Shown: positions 50,421 to 52,377 of the stretch, one piece after another
How the letters are laid out: every line of letters begins with the position of its first letter
How positions within the stretch are numbered: the stretch's first letter is position 1
DNA from: Acidobacteriota bacterium
GTDB lineage: Bacteria; Acidobacteriota; Vicinamibacteria; Vicinamibacterales; CAVVIG01
Direction of reading: 5' to 3'
DNA: 52,377 nt
NCBI GenBank assembly: GCA_003222535.1
Contig: QHWJ01000254.1
Span: 1 to 52,377, forward strand
Made by a program: the position numbers and the translations under genes
The notes under the pieces: model-generated
The model's input: the letters and a program-made list of their open reading frames with translations, nothing else
What the model was told of the DNA's origin: nothing
Database searches by the model: none

Positions 50421-52003
50421 GGACCGCGGACTCGCTGCTCTTTCTCGACTGGCGCCGGGCAGTCATTTACACGCACCGGTGGCTCGGCATCGTCGGCTGC
50501 GTGTTTTTCGTGGTCTGGTTTGCGTCGGGCATCGTCATGATGTACGCGCGCATGCCGGAGCTGACGTCCGCGGACCGCCTGGTCCGGTCGCGACCTCTGG
50601 ACGTGAGCACGTTGCGCGTGGGGCTTGCCGAAGCCGCATTGGCGACACGCCGCGCGCCCGATCGCGTGAGCATCGGCATGCTCCGCGACCGGCCGGTCTA
50701 TCGATTCGTTGCCGGCGGCAAACGAACCGCCATCTTCGGTGATACCGGCGAGACCCTGGAGAGCCTCAGTCCCGATCAGGCTGTCGGGATCGCCCGGGAG
50801 TTCGCGTCCGAACAGGCGTCTGCCCCCTGGTACGTCGAGCATCTGACGGAGCCGGATCAGTGGACCCTTCAGAATCGCGCGTCGTTGCCCCTGCATCGGG
50901 TCGCGCTGGGCGACCGGGCGGACACAGAAGTCTACATTTCCGATCGAACGGGCGAGCCGATCATGAAAACGACGCGAAGCGAGCGCCGGTGGGCCTACGC
51001 CGGCGCCATTCCGCACTGGATCTATTTCACACCGCTCCGGCGTCACGCCTCGTGGTGGGCCCAGATGATCATCTGGCTCTCCATCGCCGGCTGCGTCATG
51101 TGCCTCTCAGGCTTGGTGTGGGGTGTCTGGCGGTACTCGCCGATTGCGCGCTATCGACTGAAGCGCGTCCAGTCGCACTCGCCCTACGCAGGCATGATGA
51201 AATGGCATCATTACGCGGGTCTCCTCTTCGGGTTGACGACATTCACCTGGATTTTCAGCGGCCTGTTGTCGATGGACCCGTGGGACTGGAGTCCCGGCAA
51301 CTCTCCGACGCGGGCGCAACGTGAAGCCGTGGCGGGCGGTCCATTACGAGTGGACCTGCTGACACTCGATCGACTGCGCGCGGGTTTTCACGTTTTTTCA
51401 TCGTCACTTGCGGTCAAAGAGGTGGAAGTCGTTCAATTTCGCGGCGACCCGTACCTTCTGGCCTACGGCCCGCCGGCCCCGGTGGACGATCGCCAGTTGG
51501 CGGGCAGCGACGCGGCCGTGTTCCGTGCATCCGGTTCGACAACCGATCACCTGATCGTTTCCGTGGCGGCGCCCGAACGCGGGGCCTTGAGGCGATTCGA
51601 GGACCAGGCGATGGTCGCCGCGGCGAGCGCGGCGATGCCGCATGCTGCCGTTCGCGAGGCGATCTGGCTCGATCGGTACGACTCGTACTACTACGATCGC
51701 GATGCGCGGCTGCCACTCCCGGTACTTCGGGTCCGGTACGGCGATGCCGCCGACACGTCGCTGTACTTCGATCCAGATCGTGGTGTGGTCGTTCAGAAGG
51801 AAGAGCGCGTGAGCCGAACCGAGCGATGGCTGTACCACGGGCTGCATAGTCTTGATTTCCCGTTCCTGTACTACCACCGGCCCACCTGGGACATCATCGT
51901 GATTGCGCTCAGTATCGGTGGAATCGCATCGACGGTGACCACCGTCTTCCCGGCCGTACGGCGTCTGCGCCGCCATTGGCGACGAATCAGGCGGCTCACT
52001 TAG
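50417..52003 (+). CDS. PepSY-associated membrane protein
   Basis: The 528-residue protein begins at GTG 50417, overlapping the previous stop. It has an N-terminal membrane anchor with YTHRWLGIVGCVFFVVWFASGIVM, typical of PepSY_TM proteins. A periplasmic PepSY-like segment follows (SLSPDQAVGIAREFASEQ, EVYISDRTGEPIMKT), then two further helices (MIIWLSIAGCVMCLSGLVWG and HHYAGLLFGLTTFTWIFSGL), a second periplasmic region and a final helix (IIVIALSIGGIASTV). Histidines in YTHRW, WHHY and LYHGLHSLDFP sit at membrane faces, as in heme-binding or ferric-reductase-like PepSY proteins. It may be the membrane electron-transfer partner of the cytochrome and cupredoxin; that is inference. Confidence 0.82.
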   Translation: MRTADSLLFLDWRRAVIYTHRWLGIVGCVFFVVWFASGIVMMYARMPELTSADRLVRSRPLDVSTLRVGLAEAALATRRAPDRVSIGMLRDRPVYRFVAGGKRTAIFGDTGETLESLSPDQAVGIAREFASEQASAPWYVEHLTEPDQWTLQNRASLPLHRVALGDRADTEVYISDRTGEPIMKTTRSERRWAYAGAIPHWIYFTPLRRHASWWAQMIIWLSIAGCVMCLSGLVWGVWRYSPIARYRLKRVQSHSPYAGMMKWHHYAGLLFGLTTFTWIFSGLLSMDPWDWSPGNSPTRAQREAVAGGPLRVDLLTLDRLRAGFHVFSSSLAVKEVEVVQFRGDPYLLAYGPPAPVDDRQLAGSDAAVFRASGSTTDHLIVSVAAPERGALRRFEDQAMVAAASAAMPHAAVREAIWLDRYDSYYYDRDARLPLPVLRVRYGDAADTSLYFDPDRGVVVQKEERVSRTERWLYHGLHSLDFPFLYYHRPTWDIIVIALSIGGIASTVTTVFPAVRRLRRHWRRIRRLT

Positions 52004-52101
52004 TTTGTGGTTCCCGTCCCGGCTCTTGTTGAGGCGCGTTCCCTTGTTGCACTCCGATCTCGAACGTACTAAACTCGCCAACCAATTCACGCGGAGGACT
52101 C

Positions 52102-52377
52102 GTGCCACCACTGACGGCTGAAGATCGCCTCATTGTCGCACTGGATGTGCCGACGGTTGACGAGGCATTGAGGACTGTCGAACAGCTCGACAATGTTTCG
52201 TTCTTCAAGGTCGGGTTGCAGTTGTTCATCACCGGTGGCCTTCCGACGCTGTTGCAGTCGCTTCGGCAGAAGCGGGTGTTCGTCGATCTCAAGATTCCGG
52301 GTGATATTGCGAATACCGTCTCTGCTGTCGTGGATTTCTGTGTCACGATGAACGTGACGCTGTTGACGTTGAGCGAA
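52102..52377 (+). CDS. pyrF: Orotidine 5'-phosphate decarboxylase, 5' part (runs off the window)
   Basis: GTG 52102 follows a GGAGG site and opens a frame still open at the window end (92 codons). It starts VPPLTAEDRLIVALDVPTVD, with the OMP-binding Asp in ALDVP. It continues FFKVGLQLFITGGLPTLL with the catalytic Lys in FKVG, and VFVDLKIPGDIANTVSAVVD with the DLKxxxD catalytic block. The enzyme makes UMP in the last step of de novo pyrimidine synthesis. The DLKIPGDIANT wording is one of two known variants of the family motif. The gene is truncated only by the window edge. Confidence 0.93.
   Translation, partial: MPPLTAEDRLIVALDVPTVDEALRTVEQLDNVSFFKVGLQLFITGGLPTLLQSLRQKRVFVDLKIPGDIANTVSAVVDFCVTMNVTLLTLSE

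Noticed and set aside
1-52377. tRNA or rRNA genes
   Set aside because: No cloverleaf with a TTCRANY loop or rRNA segment was recognised by eye. A covariance search would be decisive.

Overview
This 52.4 kb window is high-GC bacterial chromosome. I infer an Acidobacteriota member, possibly of the Vicinamibacteria type. The reasons are an Oar-like TonB-dependent receptor with a carboxypeptidase-regulatory plug region, many exported peptidases and cytochromes, DUF3500 and DUF1223 proteins, and abundant short dispersed repeats. The taxonomy is inference. No rRNA, tRNA or CRISPR array was found.

Layout. 0-3.6 kb: broken histidine kinase tail, PiT phosphate transporter, broken PhoU-like DUF47 gene, pcnB. 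3.6-8.5 kb: exported helical protein, ArsP/YraQ-type permease, polA. 8.5-14.8 kb: repeat-rich stretch with a lipoprotein, DUF1223 protein, FAD oxidoreductase, PLP decarboxylase and an RNB ribonuclease. 14.8-17.6 kb: pentaheme cytochrome plus a cytochrome/beta-barrel protein that has lost its CXXCH. 17.7-22.6 kb: Ku, an exported hypothetical, DUF3500, an IS91-type remnant, amidohydrolase. 22.7-27.6 kb: TonB receptor and a deleted PhoD phosphatase. 27.6-36.6 kb: accessory island of mobile-element and gene fragments around a PAS protein / histidine kinase / sigma54 regulator operon, a MITE-like element and a multicopper oxidase-SCO pair. 36.6-47.5 kb: catabolic and transport cluster (isopropylmalate-dehydrogenase-like enzyme, SDR, Na+ symporter, two P1 peptidases, M20, M28, class III aminotransferase). 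47.5-52.4 kb: esterase, a monoheme cytochrome / cupredoxin-like / PepSY operon, and the 5' end of pyrF.

How it fits together. The island pairs a cytoplasmic sensor cascade and a GAFTGA regulator with a plausible -24/-12 promoter before the copper oxidase genes. The peptidase, symporter and dehydrogenase cluster suggests uptake and breakdown of peptides or amino acids. Several exported redox proteins suggest periplasmic electron transfer.

The most unusual signals are repeats. A palindromic repeat is read in the same frame in two unrelated exported proteins. GTAG-headed REP hairpins occur beside a decayed REP-associated tyrosine transposase. A 158-bp MITE-like element with 22-bp inverted ends and a CTAA target duplication has a diverged relative 11 kb away. 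Eight start codons have a TANNNT box only 6-9 nt upstream, which suggests leaderless transcripts. Several genes carry clean internal deletions.
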